The position numbers and the translations under genes are program-made. From Methylobacterium frigidaeris (GTDB lineage: Bacteria; Pseudomonadota; Alphaproteobacteria; Rhizobiales; Beijerinckiaceae), in assembly GCF_022179185.1 (NCBI RefSeq), contig NZ_BPQJ01000006.1, positions 222,781 to 286,780 of the forward strand: a stretch of 64,000 nt of DNA, in the 5' to 3' direction. Below are positions 56,217-64,000 of the stretch, piece after piece. The notes below the pieces were generated by a model. The model worked only from the letters and a program-made list of their open reading frames with translations, made no database searches and was not told where the DNA came from. Positions within the stretch are counted from its first letter, which is position 1. Each line of letters opens with the position of its first letter.

Positions 56217-57536
56217 ATGGCCGACGTCACGACTCTCCGCACTGCCGCCGAGACCGGGCTGACGAAGCTGTTCGAGGTTCAGCGGCTCAAGCTCCCGGGG
56301 GCAGCCATCGCCCGCGAGGAGGCTTTTCGCTACTTCGAGGCGGCGGGCCTGCCGCATCGCCGCGTCGAGGCGTTCAAGTACACCGACCTGCGGGCCGCAC
56401 TCCGTGAGGCTGCGCCGCCGGCCGAGGCGCCCGACGCCGAGACGGCGCGCAACGCCGTCAAGGCTGCCCGCGGCTTCGCCGGGATCGAGGCCGCGCGGCT
56501 GACCTTCGTCAACGGCCATCTCGTGGCGGCGCTCTCCGACCTCGCCGGTCTCCCCGAGGGCCTGGAGGTGGTGCCGTTCGCGAAGGCGATGGCCGAGGGT
56601 CATCCGCTCCTCGACCACCTCGCCCCGGTGGCGCAGACCCGCGAGAACCCGATCTACCAGCTCAACGCCGCCTTCATGGCGGACGGGGCGGTGATCCGGG
56701 TCGCGGACGGCGCCAAGATCGAGCGGGCCCTGCACCTGCGCTTCGTCGGCACCGGCTCCGCCCCGTTCTCGACCGCGACCCGCGTACTGGTTGTCGCCGG
56801 CGACGAGGCCGAGGTGACGCTCCTCGAGAGCCACGAGGGCCCGGACGGGATCGCCTACCAGCCCAACGACGTTCTCGACGTCGTGGTCGGCGACCGTGCC
56901 CGGGTGCTGCACAGCCGGCTGAACCTGGAAGGCAACGCTGCCATCGCGCTCTCGACCGTCTCGGCCCGTCTCGGCGCCGGCTCGCACATCGAGACCGTCA
57001 ACGTGGTGACCGGGGCGGTGCTGTCGCGCCACCAGCTCTACCTGCACTTCGCAGGCGACGACGCGACCGCGACCGTCAACGGCGCCGCGATGATCCGCGA
57101 CGGCCAGCTCGCCGACTCGACCCTGCTCGCCGACCACGCCGCGCTCGGGGGCATCAGCCGCGAGCAGTTCAAGACGGTGATCGACGGCGACGCTACCGGC
57201 GTGTTCCAGGGCAAGATCATCGTCCGTCAGGTCGCCCAGAAGACCGATGGCAAGATGAAGTCCGACTGTCTCCTCCTCACCGACGAGGGGCAGATGATGA
57301 ACAAGCCGGAGCTGGAGATCTTCGCCGACGACGTGGCCTGCGGCCACGGTGCTACCTGCGGTGCGCCGGACGAGGACCTCTTGTTCTACCTGATGGCCCG
57401 CGGCCTGCCGCGTCCAGAAGCCGAGAGCCTGCTGGTCCAGGCGTTCCTCGGCGAGGCGATCGAGGCGGTCACCCACGAGGGGGCCCGCGAGGCGATGATC
57501 GCCGAGATCGAGGCCTGGCTCGCCCGCCGCGGCTAA
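56217..57536 (+). CDS. sufD: Fe-S cluster assembly protein SufD
   Basis: A 439-residue partner of SufB with an N-terminal helical part (LPHRRVEAFKYTDLR is a family motif) and the beta-helix core; the C-terminal block KSDCLLLTDEGQMMNKPELEIFADDVACGHGATCG includes the His residue important for iron entry. The ATG at 56217 lies two bases after sufC. It forms the hetero-complex with SufB and SufC. Confidence 0.95.
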   Translation: MADVTTLRTAAETGLTKLFEVQRLKLPGAAIAREEAFRYFEAAGLPHRRVEAFKYTDLRAALREAAPPAEAPDAETARNAVKAARGFAGIEAARLTFVNGHLVAALSDLAGLPEGLEVVPFAKAMAEGHPLLDHLAPVAQTRENPIYQLNAAFMADGAVIRVADGAKIERALHLRFVGTGSAPFSTATRVLVVAGDEAEVTLLESHEGPDGIAYQPNDVLDVVVGDRARVLHSRLNLEGNAAIALSTVSARLGAGSHIETVNVVTGAVLSRHQLYLHFAGDDATATVNGAAMIRDGQLADSTLLADHAALGGISREQFKTVIDGDATGVFQGKIIVRQVAQKTDGKMKSDCLLLTDEGQMMNKPELEIFADDVACGHGATCGAPDEDLLFYLMARGLPRPEAESLLVQAFLGEAIEAVTHEGAREAMIAEIEAWLARRG

Positions 57537-57547
57537 ACATTGAAGAC

Positions 57548-57572
57548 GGGCCGGCCCGACCGGGGCCGGCCC
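57548..57572. promoter_or_regulatory. GC-rich hairpin between sufD and sufS
   Basis: GGGCCGGCCC followed by GACC and GGGGCCGGCCC. It folds as a strong stem in a 64-bp gap. No T-run; possibly RNA stabilisation or partial attenuation. Confidence 0.4.
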
Positions 57573-57600
57573 ACTCTCACGCCCCGCACGAGAGCCCGAC

Positions 57601-58845
57601 ATGAACGCACCCGTCCTCCAGACCCCCTACGACGTCGAGGCGATCCGGGCGCAATTCCCGATCCTGTCGCAGCAGGTCTACGGCAAGCCGCTGGTCTACC
57701 TCGACAACGCCGCCTCGGCGCAGAAGCCGCGGGCGGTGATCGATGCCATGTCGGGGGCGATGGAGACGGCCTACGCCAACGTGCATCGCGGCCTGCACTT
57801 CATGGCGAACGCGGCAACGGACGGCTTCGAGGGCGCGCGGGAGACCACGCGCCAGTTCCTCAACGCCCGCTCCACCGACGAGATCATCTTCACCCGCAAC
57901 GCCACCGAGGCCTACAACCTCGTGGCGACCTGCCTAGGCTGGGCCGGGCTGATCGGCGAGGGTGACGAGATCATCCTGTCGATCATGGAGCACCATTCCA
58001 ACATCGTGCCCTGGCACTTCCTGCGCGAGCGCCGCGGAGCCGTGCTGAAATTCGCCCCCGTCGATGACGAGGGCAACTTCCTGGTCGAGGAGTACGAGAA
58101 GCTCTTCACCCCGCGCACCAAGATGGTGGCGATCAGCCACATGTCGAACGTGCTCGGCACGATCACCCCGGCGGAGGAGATCGTCCGCATCGCCCACGCC
58201 CACGGCGTGCCGGTGCTGCTCGACGGGGCGCAGAGCGCGGTGCACCAGGCGATCGACGTCCAGGCCCTCGATTGCGACTTCTTCGTCTTCACCGGCCACA
58301 AGGTCTACGGGCCGACCGGCATCGGCGTGCTCTACGGCAAGAAGGAGTGGCTGGAGCGCCTGCCGCCCTATCAGGGCGGCGGCGAGATGATCGAGATCGT
58401 CGAGGAGGAGCGCATCACCTACAACGCGCCCCCGCACCGCTTCGAGGCCGGCACTCCGGCGATCATCGAGGCGATCGGGCTCGGCGCCGCCCTCGAATTC
58501 ATGATGAATCTCGGCCGCGATCGCATCGCCGCGCACGAGGCGGCGCTCCTCGCCTACGCGCAGGAGCGGCTGCGCGGCATGAACAGCCTGCGGATCATCG
58601 GGACCGCGCGGGACAAGGGCGCGGTGATCTCGTTCGAGATGAAGGGGGCCCATGCCCACGATGTCGCGACCGTCATCGATCGCCAGGGCGTCGCGGTGCG
58701 GGCCGGCACCCATTGCGCCATGCCGCTGCTCAAGCGCTTCGGCACCACTTCCACCTGTCGCGCCTCGTTCGGCCTGTATAATACGACGGCGGAGATCGAC
58801 GCCCTCGTCTCGGCGCTGACCCGGGCCGAACGGATGTTCGCGTGA
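57601..58845 (+). CDS. sufS: Cysteine desulfurase SufS
   Basis: A 414-residue group II cysteine desulfurase. The PLP lysine is K234 in TGHKVYGPTG, and the catalytic Cys is C372 in VRAGTHCAMPLLK, a short loop typical of SufS rather than IscS. ATG 57601 gives the family N-terminus YDVEAIRAQFPILSQQVYGKPLVYLDNAAS. No sufE gene is in the window. It is followed by sufT after seven bases. Confidence 0.96.
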   Translation: MNAPVLQTPYDVEAIRAQFPILSQQVYGKPLVYLDNAASAQKPRAVIDAMSGAMETAYANVHRGLHFMANAATDGFEGARETTRQFLNARSTDEIIFTRNATEAYNLVATCLGWAGLIGEGDEIILSIMEHHSNIVPWHFLRERRGAVLKFAPVDDEGNFLVEEYEKLFTPRTKMVAISHMSNVLGTITPAEEIVRIAHAHGVPVLLDGAQSAVHQAIDVQALDCDFFVFTGHKVYGPTGIGVLYGKKEWLERLPPYQGGGEMIEIVEEERITYNAPPHRFEAGTPAIIEAIGLGAALEFMMNLGRDRIAAHEAALLAYAQERLRGMNSLRIIGTARDKGAVISFEMKGAHAHDVATVIDRQGVAVRAGTHCAMPLLKRFGTTSTCRASFGLYNTTAEIDALVSALTRAERMFA

Positions 58846-58852
58846 GGACACC

Positions 58853-59242
58853 ATGACCGATACCCAAGCCGCGAGCGGCGCCAACACCCCGCAGGTGAAC
58901 GCCCAGGTGACCGCCTCCGCGATCCCGCCGGAGGAGATGGACCGCCTGACCGACGGTATCGTGGCGGCGCTCAAATCCGTCTACGATCCGGAGATCCCGG
59001 CCGACATCTACGAGCTCGGCCTGATCTACCGGGTCGACATCGCCGACGACCGCAACGTCGCCATCGACATGACCCTGACCGCCCCGGGCTGCCCCGTCGC
59101 CGGCGAGATGCCGGGCTGGGTCGAGAACGCCGTGTCGGCGGTGCCGGGCGTCGCCGGCTGCAGCGTCACGATGGTGTTCGACCCGCCGTGGGACCAGAGC
59201 CGGATGTCCGACGAGGCCCGCATCGCGCTCGACATGTGGTGA
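58853..59242 (+). CDS. sufT: SUF operon DUF59/MIP18-family protein (SufT-like)
   Basis: A 129-residue protein with a MIP18/DUF59 domain (VYDPEIPADIYELGLIYRVDI, PGCPVAGEMPGWVENAV), known in SUF operons as SufT and involved in Fe-S protein maturation. The N-terminal 35 residues are variable. ATG 58853 has GTGAGGAC upstream and lies seven bases after sufS. The operon reads on towards sufA but is interrupted by an antisense gene. Confidence 0.88.
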   Translation: MTDTQAASGANTPQVNAQVTASAIPPEEMDRLTDGIVAALKSVYDPEIPADIYELGLIYRVDIADDRNVAIDMTLTAPGCPVAGEMPGWVENAVSAVPGVAGCSVTMVFDPPWDQSRMSDEARIALDMW

Positions 59243-59248
59243 GGCGGG

Positions 59249-59842
59249 TCAGCGCATCGCGTCGGTGATGCGCTCCGGGAAGGCGAGGCCGTCATAGATC
59301 TCGGCGAGCGCCAGCCGCGCGCCGATTTCAGCCAGGTCGATCACGGCGTCCAGGCCCTCGAACAGTTCCGGTTGCCAGCCTTCCGCCTCCCGGCGATAGA
59401 GCAGGGCAACCGGCGCCACGGTCTCGAGGAGCAGGATGTATCGCAGCGTCGGGTGACGCTTGTACTCCTCCAGCTTCACGGTCCGGTCGACAGCGGTCGT
59501 AGACGGGGAAACAACCTCGACGACGAGGCGCGGTTCGCGGGCCTCGTGGGTGTCGTAGACCATCTCGCCGCACTCGACCGTGACATCCGGCCGCCGGATC
59601 GTGGTGATGCTGGTGCGAAGCGAGACGTCGTCCGTGGTCGGCCGGCAGCGCGAGCCGCGAAGCTGAGTCCCTAAAGTGATGATGACGTTCACCGTCACCC
59701 GGTCGTGCTGGACGCTGGCCCCGGTCATCATCCGATGCTTCGGGATCGGAACGCCGTCGACGAGTTCGAAAGGCTCGTCCTGACCCTCCTGCCAGCGATA
59801 GAATTCCTCCGGCGTCATCCGCCGGTGCACCGCATCCGCCAT
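59249..59842 (-). CDS. Uma2 family endonuclease-fold protein
   Basis: A 197-residue protein of the Uma2/DUF820 family with a PD-(D/E)xK-like core: RRPDVTVECGE, then RLVVEVVSPSTTAVDRTVKLEEYK. The biological role of this family is not settled. ATG 59842 has GGAGG upstream. It lies on the opposite strand within the SUF operon, with its 3' end seven bases from the sufT stop, so it was probably inserted there (inference). Confidence 0.85.
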   Translation of the reverse strand: MADAVHRRMTPEEFYRWQEGQDEPFELVDGVPIPKHRMMTGASVQHDRVTVNVIITLGTQLRGSRCRPTTDDVSLRTSITTIRRPDVTVECGEMVYDTHEAREPRLVVEVVSPSTTAVDRTVKLEEYKRHPTLRYILLLETVAPVALLYRREAEGWQPELFEGLDAVIDLAEIGARLALAEIYDGLAFPERITDAMR

Positions 59843-59975
59843 CTCCGCCTCCGTCACGGCCCATCCTAGCACGTCCGGCGGTGGACCGCGGGGGCGGGGA
59901 TGCTTATCTTCGGATCGTAACGTCACGCCTCAACCGCCCGGGCCTTGAACCCGGCCGCCGGAGAGAGTTTTGAAC

Positions 59976-60356
59976 ATGGCACCGAGCTTCAAGGTGATGT
60001 CGCTGACCGAAGCCGCCGCCGAGCGGATCAAGCGCATCATGGCCGACGCCGAGCGCCCCATCGCGGGCCTGCGCGTCGGCGTCAAGAACGGCGGCTGCGC
60101 CGGCATGAGCTACACGATGGAATACGCCGAGGAGCGCAAGGCCGGCGAGGACGTGGTCGAGGACAAGGGCGTTCGCGTCTTCATCGACCCGAAGGCGGTC
60201 TTGTTCCTGCTCGGCACCGAGATGGATTTCCAGACCACGAAGCTCGCATCGCAGTTCGTGTTCAACAATCCCAACCAGACCTCGGCCTGCGGCTGCGGCG
60301 AATCGGTCGCGATCACCCCCGCCGACCCGAACGCCCTGGCAACGGCCCACGCCTGA
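59976..60356 (+). CDS. sufA: A-type Fe-S carrier protein (SufA/IscA family)
   Basis: A 126-residue A-type carrier that delivers Fe-S clusters to target proteins. The three conserved cysteines are seen in NGGCAGMSYTM and SACGCGESV. The ATG at 59976 follows GGAGAGAG; a TTG six bases earlier is an alternative start. It is the last gene of the SUF group, cut off from sufT by the antisense Uma2 gene and so may need its own promoter. Confidence 0.93.
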   Translation: MAPSFKVMSLTEAAAERIKRIMADAERPIAGLRVGVKNGGCAGMSYTMEYAEERKAGEDVVEDKGVRVFIDPKAVLFLLGTEMDFQTTKLASQFVFNNPNQTSACGCGESVAITPADPNALATAHA

Positions 60357-60396
60357 GGGCGTCTCCCCGCCCCGGCGCCGCCCCTGGGGCGGGGTC

Positions 60397-61461
60397 TCAG
60401 GCGACGTCGTGCATGGTCTCGACCGGCAGGCTGTCGTCGATCACCTGGTTGCGGCCCGCCCGCTTGGCGGTGAACATGCAGTGGTCGGCGCGCTCGAGCA
60501 GCGACACCGCTGTGTCGCCGCGCCGGAAGACCGCGAGGCCGACCGAGATGGTGATCCGCCCGAGGCTCTCGCCGGTGGAGCGCTTGACCAGTTCACGGCC
60601 CATCACGCTGGTGCGGACCTTCTCGGCCACTTCCTGCGCCTCGCGCCGGTCGCTGCCCGGCAGGATGATGCCGAATTCCTCGCCGCCGAACCGCGCGATC
60701 GTGGTGCGCGGCTCGACGCATTCGCGCATGGTCATCGCCACCAGCCGCAGCACCTGGTCGCCCGTGAGGTGGCCGTAGAGGTCGTTGAAGCGCTTGAAGT
60801 GGTCGATGTCGAGCACGACGAGGCAGAGCGGCTGGCCCTGCACCGCGGCGTGATCGACGGCCTTGTGCAGCATCTCTTCGAAATGCTTGCGGTTGCCGAT
60901 GCCGGTGAGGGGGTCGGTCAGCGATTCGACGCGCACCGCCTCGAGGGTCTCGCGCAAACTTTCGATCTCGTTGCGGCTCTCGCGCATCCGCGCCTCGAGG
61001 GTGCGGTTGTTGGCGGCGACGTCCCGGGTGGTGACGACGAGCGAGGAGACGATCTCCCGCACCCGGGCGCGGTTCACCACCGGCGCGGCAAGATCCTGGC
61101 TGAACGCCTGCAACGAGGCGCCGTAGCGCGCCGTCGAGCCGAGCGCCGTGTCCAGCATCTCCATGATCTGCTCGATCTCGGCCAGGACGCCGGTACTCGC
61201 CCGCTCGGTCTCGGTCGCGAGCCGGCGGCCGTCGAGATAGGTCTCGAAGAGCTGGTCGACATGGGTGTCGGCCAGCACTCCGTGCTCGGCGGTGATCCGC
61301 TTGACGGCATCGATGAGCTGCGGGTTCAGGCCCGCGACATAGGTGTACCAGACGGCGTAGCTGCGCGGCGTGGCCGAGGAGCGGTACGCCTTCATCAGCT
61401 CCATGGCACGCTGACCGAACAACAAGCTCCGATCAAGCTCGGCGCTGCTCAGGTCAGGCAT
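60397..61461 (-). CDS. Diguanylate cyclase (GGDEF) with a helical N-terminal domain
   Basis: A 354-residue cytoplasmic protein. The N-terminal 180 residues are helical with a coiled-coil segment (RTLEARMRESRNEIESLRET), and the GGDEF domain ends the protein with the active motif RFGGEEFGII. The Asp/His metal residues in VVLDIDHFKRFNDLYGH are intact, so it is likely active. The inhibitory I-site RxxD is missing (EPRT at that position). The N-terminal domain resembles that of other alphaproteobacterial cyclases without a named sensor. c-di-GMP made here could act on the distant cellulose operon. Confidence 0.88.
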   Translation of the reverse strand: MPDLSSAELDRSLLFGQRAMELMKAYRSSATPRSYAVWYTYVAGLNPQLIDAVKRITAEHGVLADTHVDQLFETYLDGRRLATETERASTGVLAEIEQIMEMLDTALGSTARYGASLQAFSQDLAAPVVNRARVREIVSSLVVTTRDVAANNRTLEARMRESRNEIESLRETLEAVRVESLTDPLTGIGNRKHFEEMLHKAVDHAAVQGQPLCLVVLDIDHFKRFNDLYGHLTGDQVLRLVAMTMRECVEPRTTIARFGGEEFGIILPGSDRREAQEVAEKVRTSVMGRELVKRSTGESLGRITISVGLAVFRRGDTAVSLLERADHCMFTAKRAGRNQVIDDSLPVETMHDVA

Positions 61462-61583
61462 CGAACATCTCCGCGCTGGGCGTCGGCTTCGTGCCGGCGC
61501 CTCCCTATGACCTGTAGGGGCGGTCCGTGGAGAAGCAGTTAAAGCGCAGAGGGATTTAGGCCTGGCAAACGAGAAACCCGGGT

Positions 61584-63134
61584 CTACTCGTTCTCTGTCC
61601 GCTTCTTCAGTACGACTGGCCGTAGCAGGAAGGCTGGAACGTGAGCGCCCATGCCGATCTCGGCCTCCGGCATCGCATCGTCGTCCCGGTTGCGGCCGCG
61701 GTCGCTCCGCCGGCCGGCGGAGCGTTCGTCGGGGTGACGGCGCTCCTCCGGAACGCGACGCTCATCCGGCCCGCGCCGCTCGGCCGTCGAGCGCGGGGCC
61801 TCGCCGTTGCGGCGCGACGTCGACGGCGGGGGCGTCTCGGCCTCGTCCTGTCGGTTGCCACGGGCGCGCCGCCGGCGGGTCTCGTCCCGGCGTCCCTCGT
61901 CACGCCGCGATTCGTCGCGACGGCCCTCGGCCCGTCCCTCGTCGCGGCGGCCGCGTCCGCCCCGGCCGCGGCGCTCCGGCTCAGCGGCCTCCTCGTCGGG
62001 CAGGCTGGCGAGGTCGCCCTCGGCCCAGGCGATCGGCTGGCCGATCAGCGCCTCGATCGCCGCGAGCGACTTCTCGTCGCCGCGGCCGACCAGGGTGAAG
62101 GCGGCGCCGCTGCGGCCGGCCCGGCCGGTGCGGCCGATCCGGTGCACGTAGTCCTCGGCGTGATGCGGCACGTCGAAGTTGAAGACGTGGCTCACCGCCG
62201 GGATGTCGAGGCCGCGGGCGGCCACGTCGCTGGCCACGAGCAGCGGCACCTCGCCGGAGCGGAACGCGTCGAGCGCCGCCATGCGGGCGCGCTGGTCCAT
62301 GTCGCCGTGCAGGGCCGCGACGTTGAAGCCGTGGTTCGACAGCGACTTCTGCAGCTGCGCGACATCGCGCTTGCGGTTGCAGAAGATGATGCCGTTGTTC
62401 AGTTCCTCGGCGGCGCGGATCAGCTTGCGCAGGGTCTTGCGCTTCTGGTGCCCTTCCGCACCGGTCGCGACCAGCCGCTGGGTGATGGTGGTAGCGGTGG
62501 AGGCGGGGCGCGCCACCTCGATGCGGACGGGATTGTGCAGGAAGTCGTCGGCGAGGCGCTGGATCTCCGGCGGCATCGTCGCGGAGAAGAACAGGGTCTG
62601 GCGCGTGAACGGCACCAGCTTCACGATCCGCTCGATGTCGGGGATGAACCCCATGTCGAGCATCCGGTCGGCCTCATCGATGACGAGGAGCTCGACGCCG
62701 GTGAGCAGCAGCTTGCCGCGCTCGAAATGGTCGAGGAGCCGCCCCGGGGTCGCGATCAGCACGTCGACGCCGCGGGTGATCTTGAGGTCCTGGTCGGCGA
62801 ACGAGACGCCTCCGATCAGGAGCGCGACGTTGAGCTTGTGGTTGCTGCCGTAGCGCTCGAAATTCTCCTCGACCTGCGCGGCGAGCTCGCGCGTCGGCTC
62901 GAGGATCAGCGTGCGCGGCATCCGGGCCCGGGCCCGGCCCTGCTCGAGCAGGGTGAGCATCGGCAGCGTGAACGCCGCCGTCTTGCCGGTGCCGGTCTGG
63001 GCGACGCCCAGAACGTCACGCCGCGCGAGGACATGCGGAATGGCTTGAGCTTGGATCGGGGTCGGCGTGGTGTAGCCCGCGGCCTCGACGGCCTGCTGGA
63101 CCTTCTCGCTTAAACCCAGTTCGGCGAATGACAT
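61584..63134 (-). CDS. rhlE: DEAD-box RNA helicase (RhlE-like)
   Basis: A 516-residue ATP-dependent RNA helicase. Motif I is AQTGTGKTAAF, Walker B VIDEADRMLDMGF, motif III SATMPPEIQ, and motif VI HRIGRTGRAGR. The core ends near residue 385; the tail is rich in Arg, Asp and Glu with repeated RRDE units, typical of RNA-binding tails of RhlE proteins. ATG 63134 (MSFAELGLSEKVQQAV) is the natural start. Likely involved in ribosome assembly or RNA turnover. Confidence 0.93.
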   Translation of the reverse strand: MSFAELGLSEKVQQAVEAAGYTTPTPIQAQAIPHVLARRDVLGVAQTGTGKTAAFTLPMLTLLEQGRARARMPRTLILEPTRELAAQVEENFERYGSNHKLNVALLIGGVSFADQDLKITRGVDVLIATPGRLLDHFERGKLLLTGVELLVIDEADRMLDMGFIPDIERIVKLVPFTRQTLFFSATMPPEIQRLADDFLHNPVRIEVARPASTATTITQRLVATGAEGHQKRKTLRKLIRAAEELNNGIIFCNRKRDVAQLQKSLSNHGFNVAALHGDMDQRARMAALDAFRSGEVPLLVASDVAARGLDIPAVSHVFNFDVPHHAEDYVHRIGRTGRAGRSGAAFTLVGRGDEKSLAAIEALIGQPIAWAEGDLASLPDEEAAEPERRGRGGRGRRDEGRAEGRRDESRRDEGRRDETRRRRARGNRQDEAETPPPSTSRRNGEAPRSTAERRGPDERRVPEERRHPDERSAGRRSDRGRNRDDDAMPEAEIGMGAHVPAFLLRPVVLKKRTENE

Positions 63135-63390
63135 CCTGAAGAGAACCGTTGCGCGCGGGCGGATCGGGCCGGCGCGGAGACACCGTCGCGGCAACGGCCG
63201 GGATGCAAAGTCGTTTCGCAGCCTGTCCCGCGCCGAAGACGCCGAGGTGGGACGTTCACGCCATTGCTCCGTCGCGTCGGGCACGCGACCGCCCGCAGGA
63301 CACGCCCGATGCGAGCCCATTTGTCAAGTGCTGACCGGGATTTGTTCGGTGCACGGGGCCTGTCGCGCCCGCGGCTTTCTCCCCGCCCCT

Positions 63391-63636
63391 TCAAGGGCGC
63401 AACGGTGCGCTGCAGGGGTCGAGCCGCGTCCGCGCCGCAGGCCCGGCGATCGACCCGGTGGTCTCCGGCTCGACGATGCCGCGCAAGGACGCGACCGTCT
63501 CGCGGCCGGGGCCCGCGGGCGTGCGCGAGGCGAGGAAATGCGTCGCCGCCAGCGAGCCCGCGACGGCGAACAAGGCCATCCTCCAGGTGCGCCGGAGCAG
63601 GGAAGGCGGCGCGGTCTCGCGCCCGAAAGCGTCCAT
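63391..63636 (-). CDS. Small hypothetical membrane protein
   Basis: An 81-residue protein with one hydrophobic segment (WRMALFAVAGSLAATHFLA) and a polar, Pro/Arg-rich C-terminus. The ATG at 63636 has GAGGA upstream. No family recognised. It lies alone between the helicase and the next gene. Confidence 0.5.
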   Translation of the reverse strand: MDAFGRETAPPSLLRRTWRMALFAVAGSLAATHFLASRTPAGPGRETVASLRGIVEPETTGSIAGPAARTRLDPCSAPLRP

Positions 63637-63858
63637 CTCGATTCCTCAGCGGCAGTTCCTCGGATGGACCGTGACGGATCATGGTTAATGCTAAGTGATC
63701 GCAGCTGCTCGATTTTTTGGATCGGCGGTCGCCGCCGATTCACGTTTCGTTGACGGGTGGCGGGGTAAACCCTGGCCTCGTTGCAGGAATGCGACAGACC
63801 GGGTGACCGACCGGGGATAGAAGCGCGCCGGCTCTCGCCAATCAGGACCAGTCAGAGA

Positions 63859-64000
63859 ATGAAGAAGATCCTCCTCGCCTCCGTGGCCCTCGTCGGCCTG
63901 TCCGCGGCTGCTTCGGCTGCCGACCTGCCGCGCCGCGCGGCCCCTCCGCCGGTCTTCACCCCGGTGCCGGTCTTCACCTGGACGGGCTTCTACGCCGGTT
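63859..64000 (+). CDS. Outer-membrane beta-barrel protein, 5' part only
   Basis: The first 47 residues of a protein with a signal peptide (MKKILLASVALVGLSAAASA) and the mature start ADLPRRAAPPPVFTPVPVF, followed by TWTGFYAG, the opening of Omp25/RopB-type barrels of alphaproteobacteria. The gene runs off the right end. No promoter could be assigned with confidence. Confidence 0.85.
   Translation, partial: MKKILLASVALVGLSAAASAADLPRRAAPPPVFTPVPVFTWTGFYAG

Noticed and set aside
61861..61990. Dense repeats in the helicase tail as a possible mobile or regulatory element
   Set aside because: They encode a repetitive Arg/Asp/Glu tail common in RhlE proteins and keep the reading frame.
63750..63775. 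TTGACG as -35 of a promoter for the beta-barrel gene
   Set aside because: No -10 hexamer at a proper distance.

Overview
The window is a stretch of a high-GC alphaproteobacterial chromosome that almost certainly belongs to Methylobacterium or Methylorubrum. The main reason is the serine-cycle cluster at the left end (sga-hprA-mtdA-fchA-mtkA-mtkB-ppc), the signature C1-assimilation operon of these facultative methylotrophs. PHA synthase, a rhizobial-type cellulose operon and a NifS/SUF iron-sulfur operon with Irr-like boxes agree with Hyphomicrobiales. In M. extorquens AM1 the cluster continues into mclA; here ppc is followed by a convergent phaC, so the strain probably lies outside the extorquens group (inference).

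Layout. 1-519: leader of the serine-cycle operon with two palindromes. 520-9537: serine-cycle and C1-carrier genes on the plus strand, broken by two copies of an intergenic palindromic repeat and by a perfect 12-bp hairpin. 9642-14571: class I PHA synthase (minus), a lipoprotein, an AlaC/DapL-type aminotransferase and three small secreted proteins. 14717-25676: cellulose operon on the minus strand, read bcsA-bcsB-bcsZ-bcsK(TPR)-bcsN, with bcsS as a separate unit. 25838-35137: a hybrid sensor kinase with an eroded ATP-binding domain, a flavin monooxygenase, and a small polysaccharide locus (polymerase/ligase, chain-length protein, acyltransferase, divergent acyl carrier protein). 35138-35623: a gene-free patch with two palindromic repeats. 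35624-41465: heavy-metal RND efflux operon. 41515-45406: endonuclease III, a DUF2244 protein, a small membrane protein and a RecD2-type helicase. 45526-49608: a large Pls-type (poly-epsilon-lysine-synthetase-like) NRPS membrane enzyme. 49760-52194: phosphatase, PPK2 and alpha/beta hydrolase. 52300-60356: SUF operon (cysteine desulfurase, sufB, a 72-aa coiled-coil protein, sufC, sufD, sufS, sufT, and sufA) preceded by two Irr-like boxes and interrupted by an antisense Uma2 gene. 60397-64000: diguanylate cyclase, DEAD-box helicase, a small membrane protein and the start of an outer-membrane beta-barrel gene.

How the parts fit. The first operon moves formaldehyde-derived C1 units from methylene-tetrahydrofolate into the serine cycle and feeds PEP and CO2 into oxaloacetate and malyl-CoA. 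phaC stores surplus acetyl-CoA/acetoacetyl-CoA carbon. The bcs cluster, a diguanylate cyclase and the polysaccharide locus suggest surface attachment, as expected for a leaf- or surface-associated methylotroph. The SUF operon supplies Fe-S clusters under probable iron control.

I saw no rRNA or tRNA genes, no insertion sequences, no CRISPR array and no prophage. Most findings are unusual arrangements or degenerate motifs in known families rather than a clearly new system. The strongest leads are the Pls-type synthetase, the double Irr-like operator, the cellulose cluster with an atypical PilZ domain, and the eroded hybrid kinase.
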